A DNA stretch of 64,000 bases, from positions 509,501 through 573,500 of the forward strand of contig CP038114.1 of assembly GCA_004519485.1 (NCBI GenBank), in the 5' to 3' direction. Both the position numbers and the translations under genes were made by a program. The notes below the pieces were generated by a model that worked only from the letters and a program-made list of their open reading frames with translations, ran no database searches and was not told the DNA's origin. How positions within the stretch are numbered: position 1 is the first letter of the stretch; each line of letters begins with the position of its first letter. The DNA is from Nannochloropsis oceanica (Eukaryota > Sar > Eustigmatophyceae > Eustigmatales > Monodopsidaceae). Shown here piece after piece: positions 24,514 through 35,680 of the stretch.

Positions 24514-25254
24514 GTGAAGTTCTCTTGGGGACATACGAGTGGGAGCGCGGGGTTCAATCCGCGACCTGTACGGGTGTTTCATCCGGAACGCAAGAGTGTG
24601 GACATTGGTTCGATAGGGGAAGACATGTCGCGTCTTTGCTGGTCACTCATCTATCTTGCATTTTTCGCTCTATCTGCACGCCTCGCTCGCTCACGGCCAT
24701 TCATAGTCATGGCCACCCTCCTTTCTGACGTTCATACCCCGAGCGCGATTGGCGCGCGCCCATTCAAACACTGGAGTGCATTGAATATATCTTCATTCAT
24801 AATGTCACCATTAGTGTGCACTTATTCCTCCTCACCTCTACCGCCCCCTTCGCTGATCCATCATTTCCTCTCACACGTGGACAAATATCCTAATCCCATC
24901 CACGGGCACATAGAGCTAGTTATGGGTACTGGACCGTTGCGGCACAAGGCTTCACAAATGAACTTAGGGGAAGAGATAGGTGAAAGCTTAGCAGGTATTT
25001 GTACAAGGATTCTACTCCCAAGCTCCTCACCGATCATGGCAAGACTGCGACTCCACGATACGATGTTAAAGGAATTTAGTGCAGACCCGACCCGAGATGA
25101 GTTGGAGATCGATAGCCTGACTAAGCGTCAACGCTACATTTTACACAAAGCATGTGACAAATTTGGACTAGACCATCAATCCTACGGTCCTAAAAATAGC
25201 GTCTTGTTTAGAGCGGGATGGCGTCATCGTCCCGCGAAAACGCCAGTGGCCTGA
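24514..25254 (+). CDS. R3H-domain-like ORF whose end lies in a transposon copy
   Basis: A 246-codon ORF. Its first ~200 residues are not recognised. Near the end LTKRQRYILHKACDKFGL followed by DHQSYG matches the R3H fold (basic Arg-x3-His then GLxHxS), a single-stranded nucleic-acid-binding domain. Right after this the reading frame enters the hairpin-rich repeat (from about 25205), which supplies the last ~16 codons and the stop, so the natural C-terminal strand of R3H is missing. It could be a truncated gene, an exonised element or a pseudogene. The true start is unknown; an alternative Met is at about 24709. Confidence 0.4.
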   Translation: MKFSWGHTSGSAGFNPRPVRVFHPERKSVDIGSIGEDMSRLCWSLIYLAFFALSARLARSRPFIVMATLLSDVHTPSAIGARPFKHWSALNISSFIMSPLVCTYSSSPLPPPSLIHHFLSHVDKYPNPIHGHIELVMGTGPLRHKASQMNLGEEIGESLAGICTRILLPSSSPIMARLRLHDTMLKEFSADPTRDELEIDSLTKRQRYILHKACDKFGLDHQSYGPKNSVLFRAGWRHRPAKTPVA

Positions 25255-25412
25255 TGCCGGCAGCTTCCCCGTCATGCGGGGCGGGCTTATTTTGGTGCTC
25301 AAAATATGATAGAAGGAGATGTCTTTATGCCGGTGACAAGGCTCGTTATGGTGATTAAAACAACAAAAAAGTAAAAAGAGCCAAAAACTTACATAACTTT
25401 CTGTATAGTCCG
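25205..25412 (+). mobile_element. Transposon end repeat, hairpin-rich (copy 2)
   Basis: Same orientation and same limits as 3630-3834: it starts TAGAGCGGGATGG and ends CTGTATAGTCCGT. Both hairpins are conserved; in this copy one base difference lengthens the second stem (CCCCGTCATGCGGGG). Because both copies begin at the same internal point, the ~205-bp unit itself appears to be the mobile or excised form. Confidence 0.7.
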
Positions 25413-26601
25413 TTTGAAAATTGTAAAACCGCAAGAAAAATAGTAGGTATTCATCGATCGCCGTCTTCAATTAGGACAGGCTTGTCCACGTAAAGAGATG
25501 AAGAGGGAGATAACAGGCAATGGTGATTTAAAAGATGGGGGATGAAAATGAAAAAATGCAAAGAAATAATAATTTTCGTGCATAGTCCGTCCGAATAATT
25601 TCAAGTCTGCTGCTTGACAAAGCCCTCTGCAATAGTTCCTTTCCTGTAACCATGCTGGAGAACGAGTAGAGGTTCCGCATATTGATAGAGAAGGGTGCGG
25701 GACTTTTCGGCATTCCTTATCCTTGTCTATATTTTATTGTCGCAGTAGCGAGAAACTTTGCGCCACCGCGATGGCTCTTAGCTTGCCTATACATAATGCA
25801 CCTTGGATGAGGAGAGGAAAGTTTCAGATGTCGGTGCAGCAACCACTTCACCATAGTTCATTGTAGTGGATAGATTTCTTGATGAAGATCACTTGCCTTA
25901 AAGTTGTCGCTTTGCGACGAAGTCCCTGGAAACTAGGTAGCAAATTCTGGTTGATCTGTTGTTGTGATGATAGGGGGTGGTGTTATGAATATCATGGGCC
26001 CATGATACGTGTAAAAAAAGGAAGAATGGTGCTTAAGACCTACCAAATTCACTATCAATGGCCCTCACTGTGGCGCAGTCGGTGGATTTGGTCATATTTG
26101 CGAAAGTAAATCATGGTTCGCGCACAAATGCTGTCAAGATTCTTGCCTTTACTATTTTTGGCACCACCCTTTCTCAGTATTTGCGGGACCGCATTGAGGC
26201 GTACCAAAAGTCAAATGAATTCGATGCGAAGAAATCATGCTATAAAGTCATAATTACAACGTTCTCTTTTTGGCTCCTTATAGCATAGCTCTCATGTCCA
26301 GCTTTTAATCAGTCGTGGGGCCAGCCGCTGCACGCGCAATGAAATTTGGCCCCAAAACGTATTTTTTTGCATGTCATTTCTACCACCGTTTGTGAACATG
26401 ACATAAATGTGGAAAATTTACCCCATAAGTTGTCTTTATACTCGGCTGTCTGTCACGAAATCCCTGTCTCCAATCTCCAACATCACCCAGAGAGAAACGG
26501 TCAATTCAAACCGCATTTAAACTGCTTTCATGGTGCTAAACTTGCACCCTCGCGATCACCCCTTTGGGACCTTCAGATACACATCGTCCCAGAGATGTGA
26601 T

Positions 26602-26638
<37 letters not shown>

Positions 26639-27372
26639 TAGATCTTGATATATCCATTTTGAAGCCTATGTGCCCCGTAAGTGTGTCCTTTATAGTGGCC
26701 TCTGCGCCGAACTAAGCGATGGAAATGACGCGCCGTTTCGCCCTCCTTCCTGCTTTCTCCCACCATGGAACAACTACAAAATAGATACACTTTTCAAATC
26801 GCGAAGCGTCGTTTCGTAGCAGGAGAGAAGGGGTTGAGGAGCAAAGCCATTTGAATGATAGCACTCCCACTCGCAAAGCCTTTATACATAACACGCCTTT
26901 GCACCAAAGCATAGATGACAAGCAGCTAACGGGCAGGAGTTGCCTGTCTTGTCCTCGTCGCCTTCTTCGCTCCAAAATGACTTGATAAATTGGGGGGTAT
27001 GGCTGAGGAAAGAAGATCTGTGCAGGCAGTCTAAGATGGCAATCGTGTGTCCTTATCATGCCAGGCCATTGGGCAAGCACATGGCAGGACGCACAGCCCT
27101 CCTAAATCTTGACTCTCCTTGCCTGCTCGTACCACCATCGGCCACATCGAGCCCTACAGACTCACACTTAGGTATAGATCTTACTGACACGCCGATATTT
27201 TTTCTTTTACACACATGCACGTCACCACAGGCGAGTCCGCAACACTTAACAACGACGCAAACAGCAACGAGACAGGCGGTGGTACAGCGCGTGGAGGACA
27301 AGGGTGGGTTTGGGCATCGACGCCTTTCTAGCTCTACCTCATCCCCGTTCTAGACTCAACACCGTACCAACC
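25413..27372. other. Long gene-poor spacer with a possible transposase fragment
   Basis: Around 25860-26110 (+) the text RSPWKLGSKFWLICC and GWCYEYHGPM, preceded in another frame by VVDRFLDED, resembles the DDE region of piggyBac-type transposases (DE..., K-W-G-K-W), but the match is short and broken. A (CA)n run lies at 26605-26632. Otherwise nothing recognised. The 3' part is the 5' flank of the myosin-like gene. Confidence 0.25.
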
Positions 27373-29294
27373 ATGACAATGATGGACGCAGCGATAATTG
27401 AAAACTTAGAAAGGCAGCAACATCTGCTCGTCGCAGAGGCGGAGAGGCTGAAGCAGGAGAAGGGTGGTCTCTTTCTCCTCCATGCCGAAGAGGGCTACGA
27501 ATGCGTGACCTTGGCAGCAGTGGACACTAGCAAGGGCCTTTACGTACACCCTCAAGGAGCAATGGGAATTATCGAGCAGCAACAGGGGCGGTGGGTATCT
27601 TGGGAGGAGACGAGGAATATGGCAATGACCCGTTTCGGGGGGCACTTGCCAAAGGCGGCATCACTGTCAAGTATTGTGGATGCCGTCAAGCAACACCAAA
27701 ACCTGGGAGAGCTCACGCATTTCCACGAGGCGACCTTATTGGAAGGCATTCGGCAGGGGGTGAAACAGGGAATGACCTGCCAACAATGCGGCCCAACCCT
27801 TGTCACTTTGGGCAGCATGGACGCAGCCGTAACGTCGGATCTACCCGGCGCCCTGCCCTCTTTCTTGGCCTTGACTTCGCCATCTCCGCCTTCCGTTCCC
27901 GCTTCCACCTCCTCTCTCCTTCCCGTGTGGAAGAGTGACCTGAACCAGGACCTGTGCCTTGCGGCAAGGTCAGAGCCCCATCCATGCGACGCCCTGCACG
28001 CAGCCTTTCGCCAGCTCCACACCCCCGGTGCTCCCTCGCACCAAACACTTGTTCTCCTCGGCTCAGCCTCCGGGCTGGCTGACACCAAGACCCACATCCT
28101 CCAAGCACTTTTTGAGCATTACCGTCGCCCGGCACCGCAGCTGGTGAAGCGTATCTCGACGGCCGTCTCCCTCCTCTCCACCCTCCTCGTCCTGGACGAT
28201 GCTGCCCTCCTATCCTCACCGATGGAGATCAAATTCTTCGTGAAGCTCCAGCAGCAGCAGCAGCAGCAGCAGTCCATGAAAGATGAAACAATGGATACCC
28301 CTTCTACCCCCGGAGGTGCTATTGCTGCTGCTGCTACCGCGGGCGCTGCTGCTGGGTTTGAGGGCAAGCTAGTTGGGGCTGAATTAGATGTGTTTTTGAT
28401 TGAAAGGGATCCCGCCAAGTACGACTCCTTAAGAGATGCTTTGGCCAGCCCACAAAGCGTTCAAACACTGGGATTAGAAGGGTTGGGGCTTGGAGGGAGG
28501 GAAGGAGGGATCGGTGAGAGCAGCGGTGGTGGTGGGGGAGGGATGATGGGGGGGATGGGGAATCCGCCTCCTTCCTTCTCGGTAGGAGCGCCGATTGATG
28601 GAACGTCGCTGTCGGCCACTGCACTTGGGGACTTAGATATGGGTGATTTATCATCTTCCTTGTCTTCGAGTCTCTCCGGGAGCAATCACAGTATCTTTCC
28701 AGGGAGTGCTCATCCTCTTTGCCGCCAGGGTGAGCACAAGGGGAGCATGACCTTCGAGAGTCTCCTTCAGTCATTCACTGACATTGGCCTCTCTGTTGCC
28801 AACGCCACCAGGATCCTCCGAGCTATGGCCGCCTCCATCATTCTCTCCAAGGCCTCTGTTCCTCTCGCCTTACCTCTATACCGAGCCTTTGACTTTTTGG
28901 GGTTTCCCGCCAAGCTGACAAAGACAGCAATCCAACGTGTGGGATCCGCTGAACGCGACCTGAAGCAGCTCGCACGTGAGGCATTCACCCTTGCAATCCA
29001 AGACCTCGTCGGCCTATTGAACAGTGCCATGGCCGTCGTCCCGTCTTTCTCCCCTTCTTCCCTCTCCTGCGCCAGTGAGAAGATTGGTACCTTGTCAGTG
29101 CTGACCATACCCTCCCCCACTCTTTCCAACAACCTCGGGCGCTTTAGTGATCTAGCTGCCGCCTTGGGCGTCATCCACACTATGACTTACATCGGCCCGC
29201 GCATTGTGCAGGCATATGGAAAGAAGGAGGGAGGGGAGAAGGCAGAGCAGGAGGAAGGGGCTGGCGCTATCTCTTCCACGGAGGAGGGCGAGGG

Positions 29295-29326
<32 letters not shown>

Positions 29327-31287
29327 ACAGGAACAACAACAACGGTCCTCCTTCTGTCTTGATGACAACTGTGGACGAAGTGAACAGCACGGCTGACTCT
29401 ATGTACGGGCTCGCAGAAGCTGTTAATCGCTCCACTCTCGCCCGTGTCGCTGAGAGCAAGGTAGAACGCGAGCTTAAGGCATCCCTCAAATTGGGGAAGG
29501 CTGACGATGTGACGTTACCATGGGGAAAGACGCTCTTAGCCAAGCCCTTGATTCGTTTAAATGCCGCGATGCTGCCACCAAGACTAGCGGAGATGGTGGG
29601 TTGTACTAAGAGGGCGTCGGGCGCGGATTCGGCTACGGTGCTTGACGGGTTGGTCGCATGGATTGACAAGGCAGTGGGGAAGGAGGAAGGAGAGAAAAAG
29701 AGAGAGGTCAGAGATGGAGAAAAGATGATGAACCCTGCTACCATTGAGGAGGTAGAGGAGGAAGAGGAGCAGGTGATGGTAGAGGAAGGGGTAAAAGAGG
29801 AGGGGGGGAGGAAGGAGGGTGAGAGAATGGAGAATGTCACGGGTGCCGGTGACTTGAAGGGAGAAGTTGGCACCACTTTTCCCACCTTTACTAGCGTGAA
29901 GCAAAACGAGGATAACGCTGCTTCTACCGTGGACAAGAGCCGAGCCTTTCACCTTGTGTGTGCCTTGAAGACCAACTCCTCCCCCACAACATTTGACGGC
30001 ATGAAAGTCGTTCACCAAATCCGGTTGTATCAGCTCCACTACCTCGCACAAGGCATCGGTTTCGTCGGCCCCTCCGCCACCCCCACCTTTTCCGCGGACT
30101 TTATCTCGCAGCGCATCCTGAGCGGGGGCGATGGTGGCCCAGGTGCTCACGGGGGCAACCCTCTTTTGATGGGGAAAAACCAGCAGCTCTTCCCGGGCTT
30201 AACATCTGTCACCCAGTCACGGTTGGCGGCCTATGTCTCACATGCAGGTAATAACGGCAGCAGAAGAGAGGCACCGATGTCGCCTGGGCGGATAGGGCGT
30301 CATTTTGAGCGGCATGGTGGACCCCCAGGCGGTGGAAATGGCCACACTCATGCTGCCGCGGCATCAGCAGTCATGTCGGGCTTATCGGAGGCTTTTGCGG
30401 GCCGTGGAGGCGGGGGGGGGATGTCCCATTCCTCTATTGCTCCAAACATGGGTGGACGTGCTCGGCTTTCGGCAAAGGACTCGACACTGGCGTTGGGCCA
30501 CGGGCGTCCACACCCTCACCATGCCCATCCGCACGCACCCGCAGCCTTGAAGACGCTGCAGGAAGAGTGTTGGGCGCTGCGGCGACGGAACGAAGAGCTT
30601 GGGGCTATGAATACAGAGCTGCTACAGTTGGTTGTGGGCGAGAAGCACGAGGTTTTTTCCTCGCCCAACACAGTGGGAGCAGGGAAGCGCGCTGGAGCTC
30701 TGACTAGCCCTCAAACCCAGGCTCAAGTCTCACAGTTGTCTACATTGATCCACGAGACGGTCGAGAAGTTCACGAAGGTAATTTGGGATACCTTTGGCTT
30801 TGACGTGCGAAAGGAGGGCGTGGCGAGCCTGCGTCGATTGCGCGCAGAGATCGTGAGCCACTTGGACACTCTCATTGCCCAGGAGGACATTTTGGAGAAC
30901 GTGAAGAGTGGTTTTGGGAGTGGAGGCGTCAGTGGCAGCATCGGTGGCATCGGTACCCTTGGCGGGGCGCCGGGGATGGGACCAGGAGAATTGCCTCATC
31001 TACCGGCGATGCCTCCTCTTCAGCACCACCGAGACGCTGGTGTATCCGGACATCACCACGGAGGTCATCACAACCAATATCACAACAACAACAACCACCA
31101 CAAGGCCTATCAGCATCAGCAGCATCAGCTTCAACAGGAGCAATACCCGTATTCGCACTCTCTTCATCACAACGCCCACCACCACGTACCCCCTCACCAC
31201 CTTGCTGCACCAAACCATCATCACAAGCAACACCATCACCATACCTCACCTTTCTCCTTGCCGAACGGAGAGGACATGTTTTACTGA
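27373..31287 (+). CDS. Degenerate myosin-motor-like protein (pseudo-motor)
   Basis: Single exon, 1304 residues from the ATG at 27373. Myosin-head landmarks occur in the right order but are degraded: LTHFHEATLLEGIRQGVKQG (about 110) matches the 'LxxLxEPxxLxNLxxRY' entry helix; LVLLGSASGLADTK (about 223) sits where the P-loop GESGAGKT should be; SSPMEIKFFVKL (about 280) replaces switch I NSSRFGK; GTLSVLTIPSP (about 572) replaces switch II DIxGFE; AFHLVCALKTNSSPTTFDG (about 858) matches 'HFVRCIKPN...FD', followed by VVHQIRLYQLHYL (the QLRYxGVLE helix). ATP-binding residues are therefore lost. The rest has Gly- and Ser-rich inserts, a coiled coil near 1058 (LQEECWALRRRNEELGA) and a His-rich tail. 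A non-ATPase scaffold is inferred. No IQ motif seen. Confidence 0.65.
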
Positions 31288-32042
31288 ACAAATTATGAAA
31301 CGTTACAGTAGAAAATGTGAAATATTTACATTATATGAAACGGCATGTCTGAATTTAGCTTTCGTGCGGCGCATACATTCCCATTTCGGGCGAAGTACTT
31401 AATTGTAGTGTCATTATGAAGAGGAGCGGAGGGATTCTGTTCTTCTGGGAAAAAAAGCATTTTAATTTAATTCACAACCGATCGGAATTGATTTTCCCTG
31501 CAGATCATTTAATTCTGTAGGAGTGTGTGAGCATCTGCAACAGTAGCAAATCTAGAGAGAAATAAGGGGACAAAGAGACGAAGATAATAAAGGTCCTGAT
31601 TTTCAGCCTGGTACCGAACGACATGTGTCTGTACGTTGAGTAGTCTTTACAGCAATGGGGCTCCGCTGCTGGAAAGACTAAAAACAAACGATTTCAACAT
31701 GATATCAGGAGAAGAATTCAAAGATTAGGAATCGGATGTCCTGAGTTGTAACAAATTTAATATTTATAGTAAATAGCCTGGATGAGCCACCCTACTCTCA
31801 ATAGCTTACCGAGCCAGTGTGGAGCACAAAAGGCGATCAGATCATCAGGTATTGGGGCTACGACTTAACAGCAATCTCAACAGTACTAACGGTGGGGAAG
31901 AGGCAGAATGCCTCTTTTTGCATTAAATTCTGCCACCTTTATGTTGGGAAAGAAAAAAGGAGGACCCACATGATAAAAGATTTGCGTGTTCGTCCTTTGC
32001 TTTGCGTATTGCAACTTCTCGCTCATTTCTCTCTCTTCTATT
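31288..32042. other. Intergenic, nothing recognised
   Basis: AT-richer spacer downstream of the myosin-like gene. A small + ORF (31817-32065) has no domain. Confidence 0.4.
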
Positions 32043-32480
32043 CGCCTTTAATTTACGCCTATTAGTTCGGCGACCAACACGAAGTCATCGAATCCATTCT
32101 CTGCGATCGCCCTCACAAGAACAAATCCACCGCTGATATCAAATATTCATATCCCGTAACCTACCCTCGACCATTACTTACTCCATGAGCCGAGTCCAAG
32201 CCATGCGAAACTCTGCATTCGCGTGATTTGCCGTGTCGATTCCCAGCACCACGCGCCTATGTAGGAGGAGGGCAAGCGTGCGGGAGATGTTATTTTTGGA
32301 ACTAGTAAGGATGAGGGAGTCAGTATGAAGCTTTGAACAAGCTAGCTGAGTACGCGCTTTCAGAGGGCTGGCCTCATTTGGATGATATCGCGACGCGATG
32401 CAGCCACATAATGTGACTGCTCTTTTTCGAGGGTTTCCTTCCTCTGGAAGAAATAAGAATAAAAGGGGAGAAATAAGCAA
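32043..32480 (-). CDS. Possible two-exon small gene, unknown
   Basis: A minus-strand stretch, LALLLHRRVVLGIDTANHAN and then AEFRMAWTRLM, reads like a real protein and ends at a strong GTAAGT donor (near 32180). After a ~49-bp intron it continues in phase as GGFVLVRAIAENGFDDFVLV, ending with VAELIGVN and a stop at about 32061. The 5' part (from 32480) is less convincing and may contain another intron. I do not recognise the family. It lies 98 bp downstream of the nucleoredoxin-like gene on the same strand. Confidence 0.35.
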
Positions 32481-32577
32481 AGTAAATGAATGAATACCTT
32501 CTTATAATCATACTTGAAATTTTCTTTTAACATAACTTCTCGCTCCTCCCCATCTTACCTCCCCCCCCCTTCCTCCT

Positions 32578-34071
32578 TTATTCCCACTTCCACTCCACAT
32601 AATTCCATTTAGCAAGCTCATCTACCCCCTTCATACCCACATCCAAGCGAGCCATTTCCTCCCCATCCTTTCCCACCACCATCATTGTCGGAATACCAGA
32701 TACCCGTCTTCCTTTAAAGGCTTTGTCTTCGTGCATAGACCAGCTACCGAGGGAGAGGGAAGGAGCGTGGAAGGGAGGGAAATAGGAAGACAGGGTAAGC
32801 GCATTTTATCCCCTATCACCAATCTTTGATTTCGTATATTTCCTCGCGATTATTCTTGTCTGACTTACACTCTATATTTCTCCTTCAAGCTCGTCCGAAG
32901 AGGGCTGTCGTGCGGGACAGCAAATGGCCACCCGTTTTCGGTTTGTTGCTGTGTAAGGCCAGCAGCGTCCATATCAGAGGAGACGTACACTGAAAAGGGT
33001 AAATGGGTGTGAGGGAGGAAGGGAAGGAGGGAGAGCGAAAGAGGAGGGTAGGAAGAGGGAATAAAAAGCGAGAATTACCTACCAAAAATGAAAAAAGTAT
33101 CTCTATGCAAAACAAATGAATCAGTACGATCGATCACCGCCCTCCCTTCCTCCTTCTCTCTATACCTCCATCCTCACCTAAAGTCACCCCATCCGCTTCC
33201 CTCGCCGTAATCCATGCCGAAACACCAGGATTCGCGGCCCGAGTCATGCTACACCACCCAGCGCCGAAGTAGAGCCCCACAGACTTGCCGGCCAAGGCTT
33301 CGTTGGCATTAATGAGCGCACCCGTCAGATCTCGCAGCTGTGCATCGGCAGGAAAAAGAAGGAGGGCAGGAGCGGCGGAAGGGGTGGGGGCGACGGCAAC
33401 AGTGGTGATGCTGCTGCTACTGTTGGTGATGGTGGCAATGGCAGTGCTGGAGTCTGGTGGGGGGATAACGTCGTCGCGAGCAGGGGAAGCGCCGAGCAGG
33501 TCGGCCTCAGCGGGGGTGTCCTATAGTGTCGAGGATGGAGGAACAATAATGAACGGGAAAATGAGAGTGCAGTGTCGTGTGAGAGGATAAAGGGGGTGGG
33601 CAACGACGAGAGACAGCCGACGCGGTAGAAGTTATGTGCTGATGCTTCCTTCCTCTCACCCCTCATTTCCTGAACACAACACACTACTGGAACGGAGGAA
33701 AGTCGATGCGGATTTACTCAAGGACACTCAAGAGGGCTAGGTAACGATGGCTGCGCCGTCGTGTGCCATATCCAGTGATCGGTACTATCGAATATTCCTT
33801 CTCACTCTCCTTCTTCTCATCATCCCTTCCATTTTCCTGCCAGGCGACCACCCTTGACCACAGTACCCACCCCCATTAATGTCCGCATATTGCTTTCCCT
33901 TATGTTCTCGCTTGCTATCCCTGTCTCACGCCCAGGAAGGTACACGGCCGCGAGCAAGGCGCACCCGCCCATGCCCAGCAAAAACAGCTTAAGGGCAAGA
34001 ATCCTCCTGCTGCTGCTGCCGTGGGACAGGAGGAGACCACCGCTCCCGCTGTGGCTTTTGAGTCGAGGCAT
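32578..34071 (-). CDS. Nucleoredoxin-like membrane-anchored thioredoxin-fold protein
   Basis: Four exons: 34071 to about 33859, 33520-33178, 32989-32869 and 32743-32578; about 280 residues. The first exon has one membrane segment (LKLFLLGMGGCALLAAVYL). The rest is a nucleoredoxin/tryparedoxin fold: LAGKSVGLYFGAGWCSMT, then VYVSSDMDAAGL, WPFAVPHDSPLRTSLKEKY and VSGIPTMMVVGKDGEE (the cis-Pro strand). The active site is WCSMT instead of WCPPC or WCGPC, so only the first cysteine remains; disulfide exchange would have to use a monothiol mechanism, or the protein is non-catalytic. The first intron's donor is tentative. A Ser/Thr-rich linker joins the membrane anchor to the fold. Confidence 0.7.
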
Positions 34072-34150
34072 TCTCTCCTGTGTGGGATCATGGATGGCGG
34101 GTAATCGAATTTGGTCGCGTCAATGAAACCGCGTACGAAACGAAGAAGGC

Positions 34151-35680
34151 GTGATGCAGAGAGCAAGCATGGACAGACCACCTTCTTTTGAGGCTTTGAG
34201 AAATAATCGCACGCGTTCTGATCACAATGTTGTGCCCTACTTCGCCCTATCGTATTTGTGTATGGAATCGAAGACCAAGAGAAAACAGGCACCCGTTCCC
34301 CTTCTTTTTAGGGGGTGCGAAGAACATGGCCCGTCTTACCCTCCCATAATTTTTCAACCTCAAACACAGCCATCAAAGCATGCCCTTGTGTGTTTCCTCC
34401 CCATCTTCCACCAGCAGTCGCTATCTTCATCTCAACAGAGACGGCAGCGACGACGACGACGACTTATTCGTACAATTGCGGTAAGCTCATCTGTGCCTCC
34501 CCAAATTAGCCTTCCTCATGTGGCTCATCCTCCCCCCAAAAATCCCTTTTCCCTTCCATGTCACAGGAATAGTCATCATGACCACCGAAATTACAATCAA
34601 TGTCGCCTCCACTTTCAGCGCCATATTTTCCATCAAGGCCAGCATCTACCTAATCTTGAACTCAAAATGCCGCTGCTGACCTTGGGGGCTCTTAACCCAC
34701 GCTTGCAATCGCTCTACACCCACCTCTCGTCGTCTTGCTGTCTTTCCTGCCCGCCATCAACACGGCCTCCACCTCCACTTCCAGAATCTTGTAGTTTGAA
34801 GGGTATGCTATGTCTCTGCCGCGATAATAATCAGAAGCACCGTTCGTCAAAGCACTGTCGTTGTCGTCACCACCAGCACAATAAGGAGCAGTGTAGCAAG
34901 GAGAAGGAGAAAGAAAATGAGAAGGGCATCACGACCTTACATGCAGCCTGCCAAGCAAGGGAACGGCAGTGCCAGCAAAAGAATGATTCGGTGGAGCAAT
35001 CTCAGCGGCACTCTTCGGCGGCATCATGTCGTTGTCGTCACCACCAGCACAATAAGGAGCAGTGTAGCAAGGAGAAGGAGAAAGAAAATGAGAAGGGCAT
35101 CACGACCTTACATGCAGCCTGCCAAGCAAGGGAACGGCAGCGCCAGCAAAAGAATGATACGGTGGAGCAATCTCAGCGGCACTCTTCGGCGGCGTCATGG
35201 AAGTGGCAGAAAAGGGATAAGTTAGAAGAGAGGAAAGAGGAAGAGTGGAAGGAGGAAGTGAAAGATGGCAAACAAAGTAGAGACCCGAAAAATCATTTTT
35301 TCGACTACCCTAGAGACTTTAACTTGTGTGCATTTCATTGTTCCGCACCATCTCCCATTCCCCCCTCTGTGCTTCCAACCTCCCCACCACCAGCATACTG
35401 GCGTCCTGACGAAGAAAAGAGTGAAGATGGTCAGGCCCTGGTACGAGGTCTCGAGGAAGAGGTAAGCAAGCTTTTCTTGCAAAGACACAATCATTGTCGA
35501 CGCCAGCCCCCAACAGTCTCTTTTTCTCCATCTCCTTCTGCTCTGATTCACCGAAAGCATCAAGTGCTCCGGAAGCTGTCGACGTTGGCATCTCCAACCA
35601 CGTCGCCCATGCGGCAGCAGGAGAAGAGGATGCGACGAAAAGTCGACGGATATGAAGGACCGCCTTGGGTGCCACCGTAA
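34151..35680 (+). CDS. Uncertain ORF, His/Cys/Lys-rich, with a 57-residue tandem repeat
   Basis: A 509-codon open frame starting 79 bp from the divergent nucleoredoxin-like gene. No domain recognised. Residues about 236-350 are two nearly identical 57-residue units (CRCRHHQHNKEQC, KEKEKENEKGITTLHAACQA) produced by a 171-bp DNA duplication. The length without a stop and the in-frame repeat favour coding, but the composition of the first 200 residues is odd, and short hydrophobic stretches read well in other frames, so introns or a wrong frame are possible. Confidence 0.35.
   Translation: MMQRASMDRPPSFEALRNNRTRSDHNVVPYFALSYLCMESKTKRKQAPVPLLFRGCEEHGPSYPPIIFQPQTQPSKHALVCFLPIFHQQSLSSSQQRRQRRRRRLIRTIAVSSSVPPQISLPHVAHPPPKNPFSLPCHRNSHHDHRNYNQCRLHFQRHIFHQGQHLPNLELKMPLLTLGALNPRLQSLYTHLSSSCCLSCPPSTRPPPPLPESCSLKGMLCLCRDNNQKHRSSKHCRCRHHQHNKEQCSKEKEKENEKGITTLHAACQARERQCQQKNDSVEQSQRHSSAASCRCRHHQHNKEQCSKEKEKENEKGITTLHAACQARERQRQQKNDTVEQSQRHSSAASWKWQKRDKLEERKEEEWKEEVKDGKQSRDPKNHFFDYPRDFNLCAFHCSAPSPIPPSVLPTSPPPAYWRPDEEKSEDGQALVRGLEEEVSKLFLQRHNHCRRQPPTVSFSPSPSALIHRKHQVLRKLSTLASPTTSPMRQQEKRMRRKVDGYEGPPWVPP
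34856..35198 (+). repeat. 171-bp tandem duplication
   Basis: Units 34856-35026 and 35027 to about 35197 differ at only a few positions, which indicates a recent event. The unit length is a multiple of three. Confidence 0.9.

Noticed and set aside
24549-24566. GGTTCAATCC resembling a tRNA T-arm
   Set aside because: The 5-bp T-stem does not pair properly and no D-arm, anticodon arm or acceptor stem is found around it.
27304-27372. Longer N-terminus for the myosin-like gene
   Set aside because: The extra 23 codons lack an ATG; the first ATG is at 27373.
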